Assembly (NCBI GenBank): GCA_024752435.1
Contig: CP103037.1
Span: 620,001-684,000, forward strand
Direction of reading: 5' to 3'
Length of the DNA stretch: 64,000 bases
From: Allantophomopsis cytisporea
Lineage: Eukaryota; Ascomycota; Leotiomycetes; Phacidiales; Phacidiaceae
In this document: positions 23,418 to 37,500 of the stretch, in pieces
Numbering within the stretch: the stretch's first letter is position 1
Layout: every line of letters starts with the position of its first letter
Notes under the pieces: model-generated
What the model saw: the letters and a program-made list of their open reading frames with translations, nothing else
What the model was told of the DNA's origin: nothing
The model's database searches: none
Made by a program: the position numbers and the translations under genes

Positions 23418-26400
23418 TTGGAAGATACAAATGTTGGGCTTATTCGATTGCATATGATTGTTCTAGAGAAGTGTGTGTGAATTGAAGTATGGTTAGGTAA
23501 TTTGGTTATGCTGCTCACTCTCATTATTTACATGAGTCAGATATAACTTCATTTATACGTAGCTGCGGTACACTTCACTGTCATGCCTCTGCAGTGCCTA
23601 ATATAAAACTTTCGAGAACTATGTGGTTCTTAAGTTGCAGATATGCAAGCTGGCTTCCAGCACTTGCTCTTGTATCCCTCATTCGAAAAGTTCAGCTCGA
23701 CCTCACAACGCCATATTTGTAGGAAAGTGTTTAGATAAGTTTAGTAGATTACTATGTAGAAGCTGTCGATTAGTAACAAGGTTACTAGTGACAGCAGAAA
23801 CCACAATCTCCAAGGTAGTCAAAGAGAGAAAGCAGAATTTATTCTAAAGCTACTTAGATGCTCGTAGTTTTAGGTGCATTGCTTAAAGGAGAAATGTGTA
23901 ATGTGAAAGAATCAATCGCGGTCTGCAAGTGAAGTTGGCGATTGACTGTATGTTCTGCCAGAAGCTATAAATTTTGAAACAGATGCTTGAGCAAAATACT
24001 CTCTATGATAGCTCTGGCTTAATGTAGTCCCTCTATGCAATATAGATTCTTTTTGTTCTATAAAAGTTTGACAAATTTACATTTCGACTGATATATACCG
24101 TGTAGGTGCGCACTCCAAACTTTCTAATTAAGAACTGTTCACTTCGAATGCGAGAGTTACACTGATATGACAACTACGCGAGTTGATATTCACGCAATTG
24201 AACAAGGTATTGAGCCGATCTTAAGGCCATCTAGATTTCTCGATTTCATCCTAAGCATCTTTCACACTTTTTCACTGTCTGATTAGCTCTCCTACTCACT
24301 ACACTTCTAGAATAACGAGGGTGATTCGTTATTGCGGGGGAGTATGCCAATAACATCGGTAAACTTATGTGTAGGATATCGTAGGCTTTGTTAAAATTAT
24401 GGTACCTAGAACATGAGATGTTTTTCAAACAAGTTCTAAGTCGGCGGCGAATTAGAGACTATCGTATATCAAACAGAATCTCATGATCTATTTAGCAGAG
24501 AATCTTACCTTTTCACCATCAACTTGACCCTGCTGGTCAAATATTCCTCACGTGCTTGTCGACCAGACTATCCGATAGAGTATAGAGTGTAGGCGTGTGA
24601 TTCTAGCCATATGCCCAACATTTCCCAAATACTCAGCATCTGGTTGAAGCTGTAAGGCACGAACTAGGAACGTGCTCAGTAAAAATCCCGTTTCTGCAGG
24701 GCTACATAACGAGGCAGAATTGTATCGAGTGCCCGGAAATTGTACAAGTCAGCCAGTCTGGCTCTGACGAGCAGAGCTAATTATATTGCCTGATAGCAAC
24801 TCGTTTATTTTGCAAGTCTTCGTGGGGCATTCTACTAATCATCACCCTTGTATCAAGTGTACCAACGATAAAAGTTCTTGCCGTACTTTCAAGAGTCACT
24901 GATCCACTATGACATTGCGCTAGTGCCAATGAGAGTCTCAAATGATGCTTGCCCAGCGTGATAAACCCAGCATAGCAAGTATTGTAAAACAACAGGATTT
25001 GCCATTATCTGTAGTTCAAGATCTTTTGGTGTTGAGGATTGAACAATAGTTGAGAAGAGCTCTTGATTTTGCAAAGCGAACGGTCATAGATAGAGACATG
25101 ATATCATGTTCCATATACAACCAGCAGATACTTACATTGTTTTATTGTAATTCAACGCTCTACCAATAGTTGACAGAATCATGTGCCTACAGTAGACTTT
25201 TTGGCGAAATACAGTAGCATACAATTCTTTACAATCCCTGATGCCCCATAGCCTCTATCCGTTAGCATCATAGCAAAGCAGTGTCAACAACCTGAGGCTG
25301 TAGTTCCTTGGTATTTCTAAGGTCTATGACCGAGAAGAAAATAAGTATACCACTCTTGGAAATGTACGACTTGTGGGTACTGCATATCGCAAAACAACTA
25401 CATAACCTAACCAAATATTTAGCTTCATCGTAAACATACGTTACAGATGGCTCAGAAGAGCAGGGGAGATGCTTCTTGGTGTTAATTTCAGTCTACACTC
25501 CCCACTCGATCATTGTAGTCATGTGCATTATATTATTCTTCATGAGCAATGACACGACGACATTCACGAATAATTGAAACAGAAACCTAGACTGGTCAGT
25601 GCATAATATACACACATTGCTGACTTAACAATCAGGAATTGAAGGGAGCGAGCGGGAATTTGATGATGAATGCCCAGCTAAGAGTAGATGACAAGGTGTG
25701 GCTGGTTAAGCTTCTTTGAAGATGTGTGGGGTTGCTGATCGGGTTGTGTAGCATAGGCAAACAACATTGGATTGGATGTTGAGCATTACTGGATTGGGAT
25801 TTAAGGTAATTGAAAGATCTTAGGGACTTTGTACGAGCTTTTGCCCCTCATCTGAATGTTCTATAATAGGTAGAGTACCATGAACGTCTCGGAACAGTTA
25901 TATGATGGTACGAAGAGCTATTGACCACGCACCATCTGATTATTGAACCCCTCATTTACTCATAACCTTTATTACTGAGGGTCTGTGACTTGAAGCATGA
26001 ACGATTATGAATATAATATTCATAGATACAAATATGAGGGCGCTCTGTGCCGGATTACCGATGATCGCTGTTGAAATGGGAACCGGACACGACGGATGGA
26101 TAGAGATTCGTGATATTTGTATCGTATTTCTGGGTTGTGCTATTCTAATTCGAGTTTCTGATCATCAACAACTTCACGAGAGCACGGCGAAGTAGTAGGA
26201 TGATGGACGAATTTAGGCTACAGTTCTCTATCCTTTTAAACTCGAGAGGCTAATATGAAGCAGTATATACCCTCAGTAAGCTATTTCACGTGAGAAGTTA
26301 GTTTAATTCTTATTTTTACCGTTGGAACTCTCAGGTCTAAGGTGATGCTGATTGATATAGTTAACATAAAGCACCTTAATTTGAGATGCGAATAAGCACC

Positions 26401-27099
26401 AAAGCAAGTGAGATACTTTATGATGAATCTCAGGTATATGAAATCCAGCCGTTATACTAATTTGGAAGACACTGAGAATGTATTTTAAGCCATTGATGTC
26501 AAATTCGTGCATCCATTATTCCGAGGTTTGAGTTCATAAGCAATTGCATTCATTGAATACCTATTTCACGAAATCCTATCCAGAGATCAGCATCCCCTAA
26601 TATGAAAATACTGTTAGGAAAACTACCTCTTCGCTTTAAATAACCTCGTATATCTACATAATCTGACATACCCCTCACGGAATAAACTCCGTCAGCGACC
26701 CTTCAGAGATGATCACCATCCCAATTGTGTTCTGGGCAGTCATTACTGTACCACACCATACAACTCCGTACTTCCTCGGTGTCAAGACTATACACTAGGC
26801 ACGGCATCTTTGAATGGATGAGGCTCAGGTACAAGTATATACAAACTTTTGCTGAGGTGCTGCATTGGGACTCCAGCTCACCCAATGTGAATATAAAATT
26901 AATATTCTACCTTTCGGCATAGACTCTGCGGCAGAAAGCATGAAGTAACCCACCTCTCCTCATACTATCCAACACAAACGACCTCTCAAAGTGCCTCGCT
27001 CTAGATCCAGAGCTCCATCCCGCACGGTGATGCAGCAGGAGTTATATTCGCTCTCAACACACATTGACTTCCCATCCAGCAGTGCCGAATAGACCCATG

Positions 27100-28450
27100 A
27101 ACCTCAGCACGGTAGAAGCGAGCAGCAAAACTTCACGGAAAAAAACTTCACATCACATCACATCCCAACGGGTATTTTGTGCATCCCCAAAAAACAACCC
27201 CATTCACAGAGGTATCAAATCCATCCGGCGACGTTGTCCACGGTCCCACAAGCAGGACGTGCACGCATGCATGCACCCCACAAGACCCCGGCAGATCGAC
27301 GCAGGCACAGGCCAGCGCTCCGTCCAAGCTCAGAGAAACAGAGCGCCTTCCACGCAACGACCAACAAAATGCGCAGCCAAAAAGGCCGAGGAATGCACCT
27401 TCTTCAAAGCACAAAGCTGCGATCTCCCGTGTCGGTGCACCTCAGGCTCGCGCCTATGTCCCGATGGGGGACTTGGAGTTCTCGCGCGGTGGGGATCGAA
27501 TTGGGTAGTGTGGTGGGGTTGGGGACGAGGATGAGATGATCTAGACGCGTTGGGGCAGGGATTAGCGGGGGAGTGACGAGATGGGCGGTGCGGTTCAGAT
27601 GGATTGGGCACGCCTGGCTTGGTGGGCAGATTGACACGGACTTCCGTAGCGGCTTGTGTGGTGGGGGGAGTGGAAGACCGTGGATCTGGGTCGGTCATAT
27701 CTCCTCAGTAGCACGCCTTTCGTGCTTGGAGATTGTAACCGTGGGGGGCGTGGGGTGTGAGCTTCATGAGCAGTGTGCGGGTACCTATTCTCTCATGGGA
27801 CGAAGGTGGTGTATTACCGTGGATGGACAGTTGAGATGGACTACTCCGTAGAGATAGATGCCGTACTATCGAGGAATACGAATGCAGAATACGAAGGACC
27901 TCGTATGAACAACAGTAGCAAATCGATGGATGATATTCAGATATTCTATTCATATCGCAGTAGGAAGATCACTGGTCTAGAATATCGCACAAAGGGACAG
28001 CAAGACGCCTCGAGACATCCCGTTGTGACAAAGGCTGTTCAGCACAGATTACAAGGCAGACTGTGATGAGCTCCTCGTCCCGACGGAGATGATACCGTTG
28101 GAGGAGGAAGTGAGCAACGAATCCATCAAATCCGTCAAAAGAGACAGCCAAAACTCTGCACACCAAGACGGAAAGAAGTCTTTGGCTGAAAGCCCCCAGA
28201 TAATATTCCCAGCGTCAAGAGTACCACACAAGCATTCATGCTCTAGACTTGATCCTCCCGTCCCAAAAAGCATTCCCAAACCATCCCACCTCACCAAAGC
28301 CTCAAAAGCTTCACAACCCTCATCCTCCAACCTTAAAAAGTCTGAATTCAAATTCACAGCTACCCAATCACTCATCCCCATAAAATTCGGGCTGCAATCC
28401 CTCACCCATCCAGCTCAACATCTCAGTGCTTCATTTTCCCATGCCTAAGG
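27100..28450. other. GC-rich island with overlapping open frames
   Basis: Base composition shifts to GC-rich around 27.1-27.8 kb within an AT-rich desert, producing overlapping open frames on both strands. Two have mildly protein-like composition: minus 27698-27330 (Pro/Ser/His-rich) and plus 28089-28448 (Lys/Ser/Pro-rich). Neither shows a domain, and I could not choose one. It may be a non-coding island or part of an unrecognised gene. Confidence 0.3.
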
Positions 28451-29255
28451 CCAATCGTGCATCCTCAGTGCAAGTTTAACGTAAAAGACAAATTCCATGC
28501 CGCAGCTGGGCCTATTTTATGGATTGGATGCAAAGCCTCTAATAATAGGTGAAGTCGGCACGAGTTTGCGGGTCGCTTGCATGTGAATGACAGCTCACAT
28601 TTGAGCTCACATTTGCGCCCAAGGCACAGGAACTTCGCCTTGCCGTATTCGATTTCCTTGAAGAGGGGTTTTGAAGGCTGTGAATATGAGATGATAGAAG
28701 ATGGGTGAACAGGAAGTTCGATGATGTTTTGCGAATCGAATTGGTGATTTGTAAGACTTTGAGTTATGAAAAAAGATTCGTGGATCTCAAAGAGCGAGGA
28801 ATGTAGAGGCCTAGAACATCGACTCAAGGCTTAGGCTAAAAACGAGAGCGAGATATCCGAGATAGAACAACTACCAAGACAACTACGTCTTGTAGTGAAA
28901 TCATTCTTGTGCACAACTATTCAAGACAGAACCATAAACTGAAGATGCACCGTAATACATATATTCTTCAATATAACTAGTTGTCATAAAGTACATAGTC
29001 GCCACTACAGCCTTTCAGACATTAGGGTAGAACAAAAGAGATACATCAGAAGAACAACATAAAAAGTATGTAAATAGTCGCCGTAGCAGACAAGACATGA
29101 AGAAGTAAGACATAGAGGTAAAAATGAAATCAGAACCCCTCCCAAAAACTCAAATTGATATCAAAACGCCGCTGTTGTATTTTCCCACCCCGTCCCAGTT
29201 CGGAGCATTAATATGGTCATGCAAGCACACACATACACAATTAGATAACCGGCCG

Positions 29256-30099
29256 TTACACAGAGTTGGTGCGTGCAACGTGGTTGTGTATAGCAGCCTG
29301 CTGTCTCAACTTGGTGACCTCAGCCAACAGCTCACGGTTATGAGATTCAAGCTGTGTGAGACGCTCCTTCGCTCGAGCAATCACAACGCTCTTGCTGGGC
29401 TTTGCTCTTGCTGTAACGGATTAGCTTCGAGTACATACATGTATACGGGCAATGGGACACTTACAGTCAGCACTGCCTTCAAACAGGTAGCTGCTCAACT
29501 CTGAGATCTTGGTGTTAAGCCTGTCGCGGTAGTTTCTCTCGACAATGTTGTGTGCGCGCTTGGCCATGGTCCAGCTCCCCGATGATGCGGTGCGTGAATG
29601 ACGGGGTGCGGCTGTCGATTTGAGTACCTTAGACTTCTGCGGTGAGGAGGACATGAGGCGTGGTGGACTGTATTCGTCGTCTTCGCTCTCGGTGCTTTCA
29701 AGCGAGGGCATACGTTCAAGATCCATTGGGGAGCGGTTGCTTGCTGTCGGTGTTGGCATGCCGGTTGAAAGGTTTGTTGAGAAGCAGAAGTGTGTTGGTG
29801 AAGGAAGTGCAGATGAGATGCTGTCATTTGTGGAGAAGTCTGAGATTGGGGAGGCGAGCGGATATTGAGCGTGTTCCTCGATATGGGATGAAGAGTATGG
29901 AAGGATTGGGAGACCCTCTGGATAGGGTGATGTCCAGCTTCCCTGGTGATCGTTAGCATTATTGCATTGGAATTTGGTTTTTATAATGTGGGTGAGGGAA
30001 GTTGTAGGGAAGGCTGTTGGGTTGGCATCAACATACCCAGGCAGTGTATCCTTGGGGCTCGTTCTTCATTGCGAAGTAGTCGGCATATGCAGTCGCCAT
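29256..30099 (-). CDS. bHLH transcription factor with SREBP-like basic region
   Basis: Three minus-strand exons, 30099-30037, 29942-29465 and 29410-29256 (donors GTATGT and GTAAGT, acceptors CCAG and TACAG; phases 0 and 1), give 231 aa. Residues 1-145 are low-complexity with an acidic ESEDDEYSPPR patch. The bHLH spans about 148-205: AKRAHNIVERNYRDRLN is the basic region and helix 1, and SKSVVIARAKERLTQLE is helix 2, followed by a short leucine-rich coil. H152, E156 and R160 are the E-box-reading residues. Y159 sits where most bHLH proteins have Arg and where SREBPs have Tyr, so it may read SRE-like as well as E-box sites. It has no membrane segments, unlike true SREBPs. Probably a nuclear dimer. 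Confidence 0.85.
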
Positions 30100-30804
30100 G
30101 ATTAAATTTGTGATGTCTTTTATGATAGTAAATGATTTATTGGAGAGACGTGTGAGAAGAAGAAGATGATGATGATGGTTGTGGTGATATGATCTGGGAG
30201 GACAAGAAAAGAAAAAGACGATGCAGGTAGATAGATATATAGATACAGATACAGATAGATACAGACATAAGAAATTGACGTGGAGAGCTGTACCACAGAG
30301 CGGCAAGCTATGGTATTGGTCCTCCCCAGGACAGCTCGTGCAGCGAGGCTAGCCCACACCCTAGGATATGCTACATGGTACATACAGACCCTACTCAACA
30401 GGACAAGCAAGACATCGGAGGATTTTGGCGCTAGCAGTCCTGGACAGCTCTTGGAGGCCACAGTGCAATTCCCGGGGAATTGCAAGTGCCCTTTCCTTGA
30501 TTCATCCTTCCTGGATTCAACTGGACTTATTTTCGGGGGCTGATGACCGGGGTTGCAATCCCTCCATAGGCAGGAATCCTTGGCAACGCTCCTCTCGTCC
30601 ATGATTCCAACAAGGATGGGCGTCTGTCCATGCTGTATGGCCGACACCACGCTTCCACTATGTGAGAGATACGCATATGAAAGATGCAGCAGTATAGAAT
30701 AGTGTATCCATGGGCCAGAGACTGGGGTGGTTGAGGGCTTATTCGCTACCTCGAACCAACAGAATCTAATCGAGGGCGAAGCACTTGATTGGACTCGAGC
30801 AGAA

Positions 30805-30835
30805 GGGATGGGGGGGGGGAGGGGGGGCGGCGGGG
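30805..30835 (+). repeat. G-run cluster, potential G-quadruplex
   Basis: Runs of 3, 10, 7 and 4 G separated by one to four bases satisfy the simple quadruplex rule on the plus strand. It lies about 700 bp upstream of the bHLH start, on the strand opposite the gene. Confidence 0.6.
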
Positions 30836-32809
30836 TTGGAGAAGAAGGAGGTTTGGATAAGGTACTATACAAAATAGCATTTGGGGGAAGGGTTTATTGT
30901 GTTATGGTTACTGTACTGGAGGGAAAGTCAAACTCAAAAGTTTGATGATGATGCTTTGCTATCCATTGTCTAGATACTCCTCAATCCGTCTCTCGATTCT
31001 ATCTTGTACATAGTACGGGATGCTTAAAATTAATTACGCATTGATTTCGAACAGGACTCAGTCCCAATTCCATTCTCGTTCGACTCTCATTGAACTCGCC
31101 ACCGATGATGAGGTACTCTTCTCCGCGTAGATTCGGTTCCATTCCATACCCCATCAATTCCGCCATCTCCATACGTCAAAATACGTAGATAGATACCCCG
31201 GGAGCCGACCGACACAGACAAAGATACAGACAGACACGGAACGGGTTTTTCCAAATGCAGTGGTGGCTTGATGATCCAGTTCCCGCCATCGTGGAGGCGT
31301 ACACTCTAGGAACATCAGAAGTAGTAAGGTCGGGGAGACGAAGGCGCCGAACTGTACCTAAAGGGCAGCACTTTAAGGCAGAGAGACGGCAGGACGGGTA
31401 CCGAAGGGAGCGCGAATACTGGCAAATGCTGCAATTTGGGGCATATAAACGACGCTGCACCGTGAATAACATGCTATGGCACAGTATGGCTGGTACTTAC
31501 CAGTGCTTACCTCACGTCTAGAGGCGCCTTACGAAGTTAGGTATGCCTCTGAATGGGAATACCTCAGGACCGAGGACGTTAAACCGTCAGACTGTACAGT
31601 CAATAAACATCTAATTATTGGTGATACCGTATGGTACTCACTCTATCAACGATCACCGCCGTTGTCGTTGATCGTCATTACGGACTAACTGGAATCACAT
31701 TCCGCCATCTCAATTGAGCTCAATTGAGGATGGGCAATAACTTCTAGTACTCTTCACTGTTATGGAAGTCCGGATGTGGAAGAGTACTCTGTGTCCCACG
31801 TCGAAACCATGTGGCCCGACCATCCATCACCATCTGGCATTCTCGTGTCTCTCCTCGCATTTCCAGCCCAAAGGCACAAACGGCGGCTTGTGAGGGTACA
31901 GACCACAGTGCACACCGGGCTGTGCGCACGCTACCTACAATACGCATCTAGCATAATGTAACGCCATGCAGACTTCATATCAGCAAAAAGGGAGGAATAA
32001 GGGAAATTAATAAGGAGAGTGTAAAGAGAATGAGAGCAGAATCAGGGCATAAGACGGGATAAGAGAGTGGAGATTACTCAGGACAAGAGAGTACGGAGTT
32101 GCAAGTAGGTCGAAGGCAGTGAAATGAAAGGAGTTGAAGAAAGGGTAATCAAATCTGCCCAATACAGTATTAGTACATCGAGCGTGAAATTCGGCCGAGC
32201 AGTATACAAGATACTATGTACATGCACCAGCACACCCCGCCATTCACTTCAGGGAATGATGGCTGCAAGGAGGGACAATCATCATGACGATAACCATCTG
32301 CCAGCCTGCTACAATCCAGGGCAGAAGACAGAGAAGGAGATGCTCGCAAGATGCGCCCCAGTCGAACGAACGCACAGGCGTTGGGGGAGTCGGCTCACGT
32401 CAAAAGGGCGCACAACGCCTAGCCGCAAGGAATATCCTGAACAGGGAACCAGAGGGTAGAGCGCAATGACAGGCAATCAAGAAGTGTATCATGTATGTAT
32501 GTGTATGTATTTGTCAGGAAAGGGCAATAGCTGGGGGAAATAAGATGGAGATGTAACAGTCTGAATGGTCGAGCCTGCGAATGTAGATGTTGGCTTACAC
32601 TGCGGCGTCTAGCGATGGATGGTGATCCGGCTGCCAGACCGGGGGGGTTGCAAGTTGTCGTGGCTCCAGTGTAGAATGTAATATCGCGGCAGACAGATGC
32701 GATTCTCGCCATCTCGAGCACTCTGCATAGCTACAGTACAACTAGCTACAGCTTCACAACATGGAGCTGATGAGCTTAGCTGATGGACATGGATATGGAC
32801 ATGGGCGCC

Positions 32810-32837
32810 GGGAGCTGGGAGCTGGGAGCTGGGAATT
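32810..32837. repeat. 7-bp tandem repeat, four units
   Basis: Three exact GGGAGCT units and a fourth ending AATT. Simple repeat within the gene-poor stretch. Confidence 0.7.
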
Positions 32838-34494
32838 GAACGAGACCGCTTAGGTATACTCGACTCGTTATAGTCATCATTGAATATGGAAAGGATAGAC
32901 GGAGAATAGCATGGAAAAGATTAAAAATGCACTACGTCGTAGTATCCAAGTAATAAGATGGAGCAGAGTCAGCAAGACTCGCCATCCATCATCGTCGTCG
33001 GTGCTCGTCGTTGTGATTCTGTGGTTCAGTATCGCCATCGCGCGGCTGCTATCGCAGATTTTCACCGTCCGCTTCTCAGATGTCTGAGGGGTCGAATGGC
33101 ACGACGGGAGTGCAAACCCGCCCGGCCCACAGATTGCTCAATCGGTCGTAGCACGGCATCCAGACGGTGCAAGTTCGACAAGATATGAGAACTTGCATTT
33201 ACTTTTTGGGCAATTTGGGCTTTGTAGTACGTAGAAGGCTGGTCGACGTGGGGCAAATGAGGCAATAGATCTGAAGTTAAGGCCTGAAAGGTGATAAACG
33301 AGGATAGGTGGGTATGTACCGTAAAGCTAGACAGACTTGCCAGATCCAAGCGTCGGACTGTCCGTGGGGTAAAAACCAAGCAGAAGGAAGAGAGAGAGAT
33401 AGAGAGAGATGAATTAGATGTCAAAGTAGGGAGGCTATTAATTGGTGAATTGTACTGGATTTGGGACTTGTAGCGGGAATCATGATGATTGAGATGGTCT
33501 TGATAATCATCTGGTAGGCTATATTATTGATAGAGTGAGTAAAACATCCCCACCTTTTCATGGACCATGCATGGCTAGATAGAATAAACACATCCCGGGA
33601 TAGCTCGATTAATGGCATGCATGAAGGACAGTTGAGATAAGCGGCGATGATGGTGGAAGAAGATCTGCTGCTGGGATAGATAGCTCATCCTAGCATGGCA
33701 ATGATGGGATGTCTTTGTGTTGTCGTTGAGAAGTGTGCATTGGTGCAAGCTATACGCATTGAACTGATGAACAGCCCTTGCCCAAGAGGGGTATAATGGC
33801 TGAAGGGTTTATAGCTGAAGTATGCTTTTCCTGAACGAAGTCTCTCGCAATATGCCGGTCTACAGGCTTAGCTCGCGATATTATTCGTTGTTCGTTCGAA
33901 CAGTAAGGTATGTAGTTATTAGTTATTTATACTTTGGGTTTTGTCTCCCATCACACCCAAGGGTCGCTCGGATACTCTGTCGGTACTGCACAAACTTGAG
34001 ACGCCTCCTTATCTTCGCAACTTGCTCAATTACCCGGAGATGTAGAGTCGGGTAGCTGTGACTTTCACAAGCCATATTTATATGACTACGAATATGCACA
34101 ATAGGGTTTATCCTGCATGCGCAAAGGTGAATAAACCCATGGAGGCTAATAGCGGAAGACTGAAGAGAAAGGTGTAGCTTCTCAACCCAGGCATTTTGTT
34201 TTGTAAAAGTCTGTACCATATGACCCAGCAAGGACATAGAAGCAGCTCATGGAAGGAAGCGGAAGGGTGGAGATGGCGAATGAATTCTACATCGCAACGA
34301 CTTCTCCGGAGTCGAGCCATGTATGGAGATTGCTGGGGAATTTCGGGATTGCGATGGACATGAGATGATGTAGATGAGTATGGGCACAAAAACCTAAGTA
34401 TACCCCGATACCATGGTAAGGATACCAATCCCACGTGCCTGGCTCGCACGCTTTTCCAAAGTACCTACCATGGTACCTTGGTAGATAGTCTGTC

Positions 34495-34554
34495 TACCTT
34501 TACCTTACCTTACCTTACCTTACCTTACCTTACTTTACCTTACTTTACCTTACT
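34495..34554. repeat. TACCT pentamer microsatellite
   Basis: Around eleven tandem pentamers, mostly TACCT with three TACTT/TACTG variants. It is not a telomeric TTAGGG repeat. No function is evident. Confidence 0.85.
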
Positions 34555-37500
34555 GTGGGGGTACAGCAGTACCGTGCCTGCATTCCCGTGATAGGAAGTC
34601 CTCGTGCGCCGTCTTCTACCACTGCTCACATATTCAAGTATATGCATACTTAGGTAGATAGTAGGTCGGTATGTAGTTAAGGTAAGTTCTTACTCTGACA
34701 GCCCAGAAAGGCATCAAGCATACCTCGGCGATGTCATAGTATGAGGGGTTCAGTGACACTACAGTCTTAAATAGCGTTTCCTTGTGATACTCGAGATATG
34801 ATTGATTGGAAATCGCAAATCATCCAATTTAAGGCTGAGAGCAGATTGGGTTGCCATCTTAACTCTATGGTGAAGTGTAAATATGGCACCCGAGAGTCGT
34901 ATATGAACGTCTCTATACTGGCTCACTGCATTTAATCTCTCTCACAGAAATTGAAGTGTAGAGTGGGATAGACAAAGCATCCACACCTACGAAAAGATTC
35001 TCCACCTCTCTCTACCTAGCTTACGCCGTCAATCCATGTCTCGTCCGCACATTGAGCCTGGTGCCCATATTGAGATTCTCTGGCCTTGGCGGAATTCCCT
35101 GAGAGGTCGTAAAGCGGGCTGGGAGATTCATTCTTCGTAAAATCCTGCTGACAAGCAAAATGAAGTTTTGCAATGGTCTTTATGGATAGATTGTTTACTC
35201 ATACATTACCTTCAATAGTGGTGGATCGTTAGATCGACAAAAGGTAAGCACTGGGATATCTATCTATCGTTCACCGAAATTCCACTACAGGTGAGCGGGA
35301 ATGCCTTCTGATTCCCGTGCGAGCCGATGCTGCGGGAACCCTCAGAGCTCTTGGAAAGACCTGTTTCTCGACATAATGGATGCATCACACAAGAATTGTC
35401 TTAGCATGTATGACGGCATTCATTGCTGATAAGGGTAATGAGTAACGATAGAAACTTTGCAGTTGAAGAGCATGAGATGTAATTTGATAGCAGGCTTGTC
35501 GATGAAATAAAGTAAGCTACCTTAATCTATTCTCCTTATACCGTATGAGCCATGCTTAAAAATAAGGGAGGGCACGGATGGATAGGACGCAATAGCGAAA
35601 AACTGGGGATCGTCATATTAGGTGATCCGCATCGGTCTACCCGTATTATATTAGATTAATTGTATCGTCATTTTTTTTTCTTTCCATCAGCATCAACACG
35701 AATCGGTCGTGATTTACTTTTTACACTTGACTGGCATGCTCGTATATCCAAATCATCGTTTTCAACATGTATGTACCCCTCTTCTATGACGGCCTCGCTG
35801 CAACCTCGCTACATACTTGGCTGCGTCGCTGTGCCACGTCTACCGCACATCTCGCTATTACTTAATTCTCGACATTGAGAAAGTTAGGGCGAGGGTAGAT
35901 ATGAACGCTTACAGCATCTAATGCGGGTTCTCTGCCTGTCCTCTGCCACTGCAGTACGCAGTACGAATGGATGTACCGTTGACAAGCGGCTCAAGCTCTT
36001 CGCCTGATAGCCAAGGTTCAAGGGTCGACGAGTCTTTCTCACTAGGTACTGGAGAACACTGGAGTATTATTGATAGTACTATGTAGTCGACAACGCCATA
36101 CTTCAAATATGACATGGTAGCGACCTAGACTTCACCTCAACAACCTGCGGAGCTTAGTAGACTATTGTCATGGCCTAGGTATCTTTTCGGCCGGGGTTTT
36201 CAGACGAAAGAAAAAGGAAACATCACATTCTCATATCTTCGACCTCGTTCAAGGCTTCTGCCTGTCTTACGTGAGGTTTGCAGCATCGTACAAGAATGTA
36301 TATGCACAGCTCGCACGTGCGAGAATCCTACCATAGAATTCCATCATGGCACACACTGGGCATTAATTAATACTGAGCGGAGAGCTGACGCGATACGAGC
36401 TGTGGCAATCTACGTGAGATGCATCGATTCGACGACAGGACTCGCTATCTTTGTAAGTCTTCTCCAGCCTTAAAGGGACAACTTCTTGCCATGCTTACTT
36501 TGCCTTGCCAGCCTTGACGTTATTCGTTACTTAGGTACTGTATCAATAATCAGATGAATTAGGCTGCTAAGAAAAGGGGATCTCATATGGGCACATCTCT
36601 CACAGATCTCGTCTCCCGCCTATCTTACTCACTGTTCTGTGAGCCTGTGAAAATCATCCTCGAGACGGCACGGACAATGTGTTGAGGAAGACCCTATGAA
36701 GCTTAGAGGCAGATACACTTCAGCGTACTGGACACTGCGGAGAATGAACGGTACGTAGCGTTTACGCATTCCCCACCGCCGGGTATCCCCTTGTCCTAGA
36801 AGCGCATCTCAGGGCATGGATGCTGGCGATCTTTCACCAGCTGGTCAGTGCTCCGTCCGTGCAGCACCAAATTCTGCCAGCTTGTCACTGTGATTGCTGC
36901 TGCCGTTGCACATTTCAGCCGCCAACGAGACGCCGAAATGTCACTCTTGTGCGTATATGTATATAAGAATATCGTTCCATGCAATAACACCAAGAAATAT
37001 ATATCACAAATGCTACGCAACTGTGTCGATCGAAATGAGTTCGAGATGTTTCTTGCAAATATGATAGATCTTGTACCGTACTGTATGGAGCAGTATCCGC
37101 ACCAAGCGAATCCCGTGCACATCTGCACCACTTCTGCGCCGAGTGAACGGCAAGACAAACACTCACCCCCAACGACGATAAACAATCCCAACTCTCTATT
37201 TTGCCTCATAAGCCCATTTCCACCAGTCAAGCCGTGTAGTCACGCAACTGCCAACGGTCTTCTCGAATGTGATTGTACCCCATATAATCTTGGGCTCAGA
37301 ATATCAGAGCTGAGCTGAATTACTTTTCATGCCGGTACATAGCATGCACCTCACTCAATCATCTCGGCTCCAGCACTGTGTTTTCTGTGTAGAGAACCTT
37401 GAGCCAGATATGCATAATAGAGGAACTGGGGTTCTCAGACTGTGGTAGGAGAGGTTCCCAGTGCCTGCGAAATATGGTCGTGATAATGGCCGTTGGTGCG

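Larger units (their letters stand above)
20679..29255. other. Gene-poor AT-rich stretch
   Basis: About 8.6 kb with no protein gene I can defend. All open frames are below about 160 codons, most without ATG, domains or splice partners. Inside it I note a possible Pol III unit (23262-23417) and a GC-richer island (27.1-28.4 kb). I cannot recognise a transposase, reverse transcriptase or terminal repeats by eye, but heavily mutated elements would be hard to see. Confidence 0.5.

Noticed and set aside
27330..27698. Pro/His/Ser-rich minus-strand ORF in the GC island
   Set aside because: No domain, no splice partner, and equally long frames on the other strand; composition alone explains it.
28089..28448. 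Plus-strand 119-codon ORF with Lys/Ser/Pro-rich composition
   Set aside because: Looks mildly coding but has no homologue I recognise and an equally long frame on the opposite strand.
30120..30872. Minus-strand 250-codon ORF upstream of the bHLH gene
   Set aside because: Runs through the G-run cluster and a microsatellite; repeat-driven composition and no domain.
34495..34554. Pentamer array considered as telomere-like or CRISPR-like
   Set aside because: Units are TACCT, not TTAGGG, and there are no spacers; it is a simple microsatellite.
36848..37318. 156-codon plus-strand ORF in the gene-poor region
   Set aside because: No domain, no membrane or signal pattern, and long frames overlap on the other strand.
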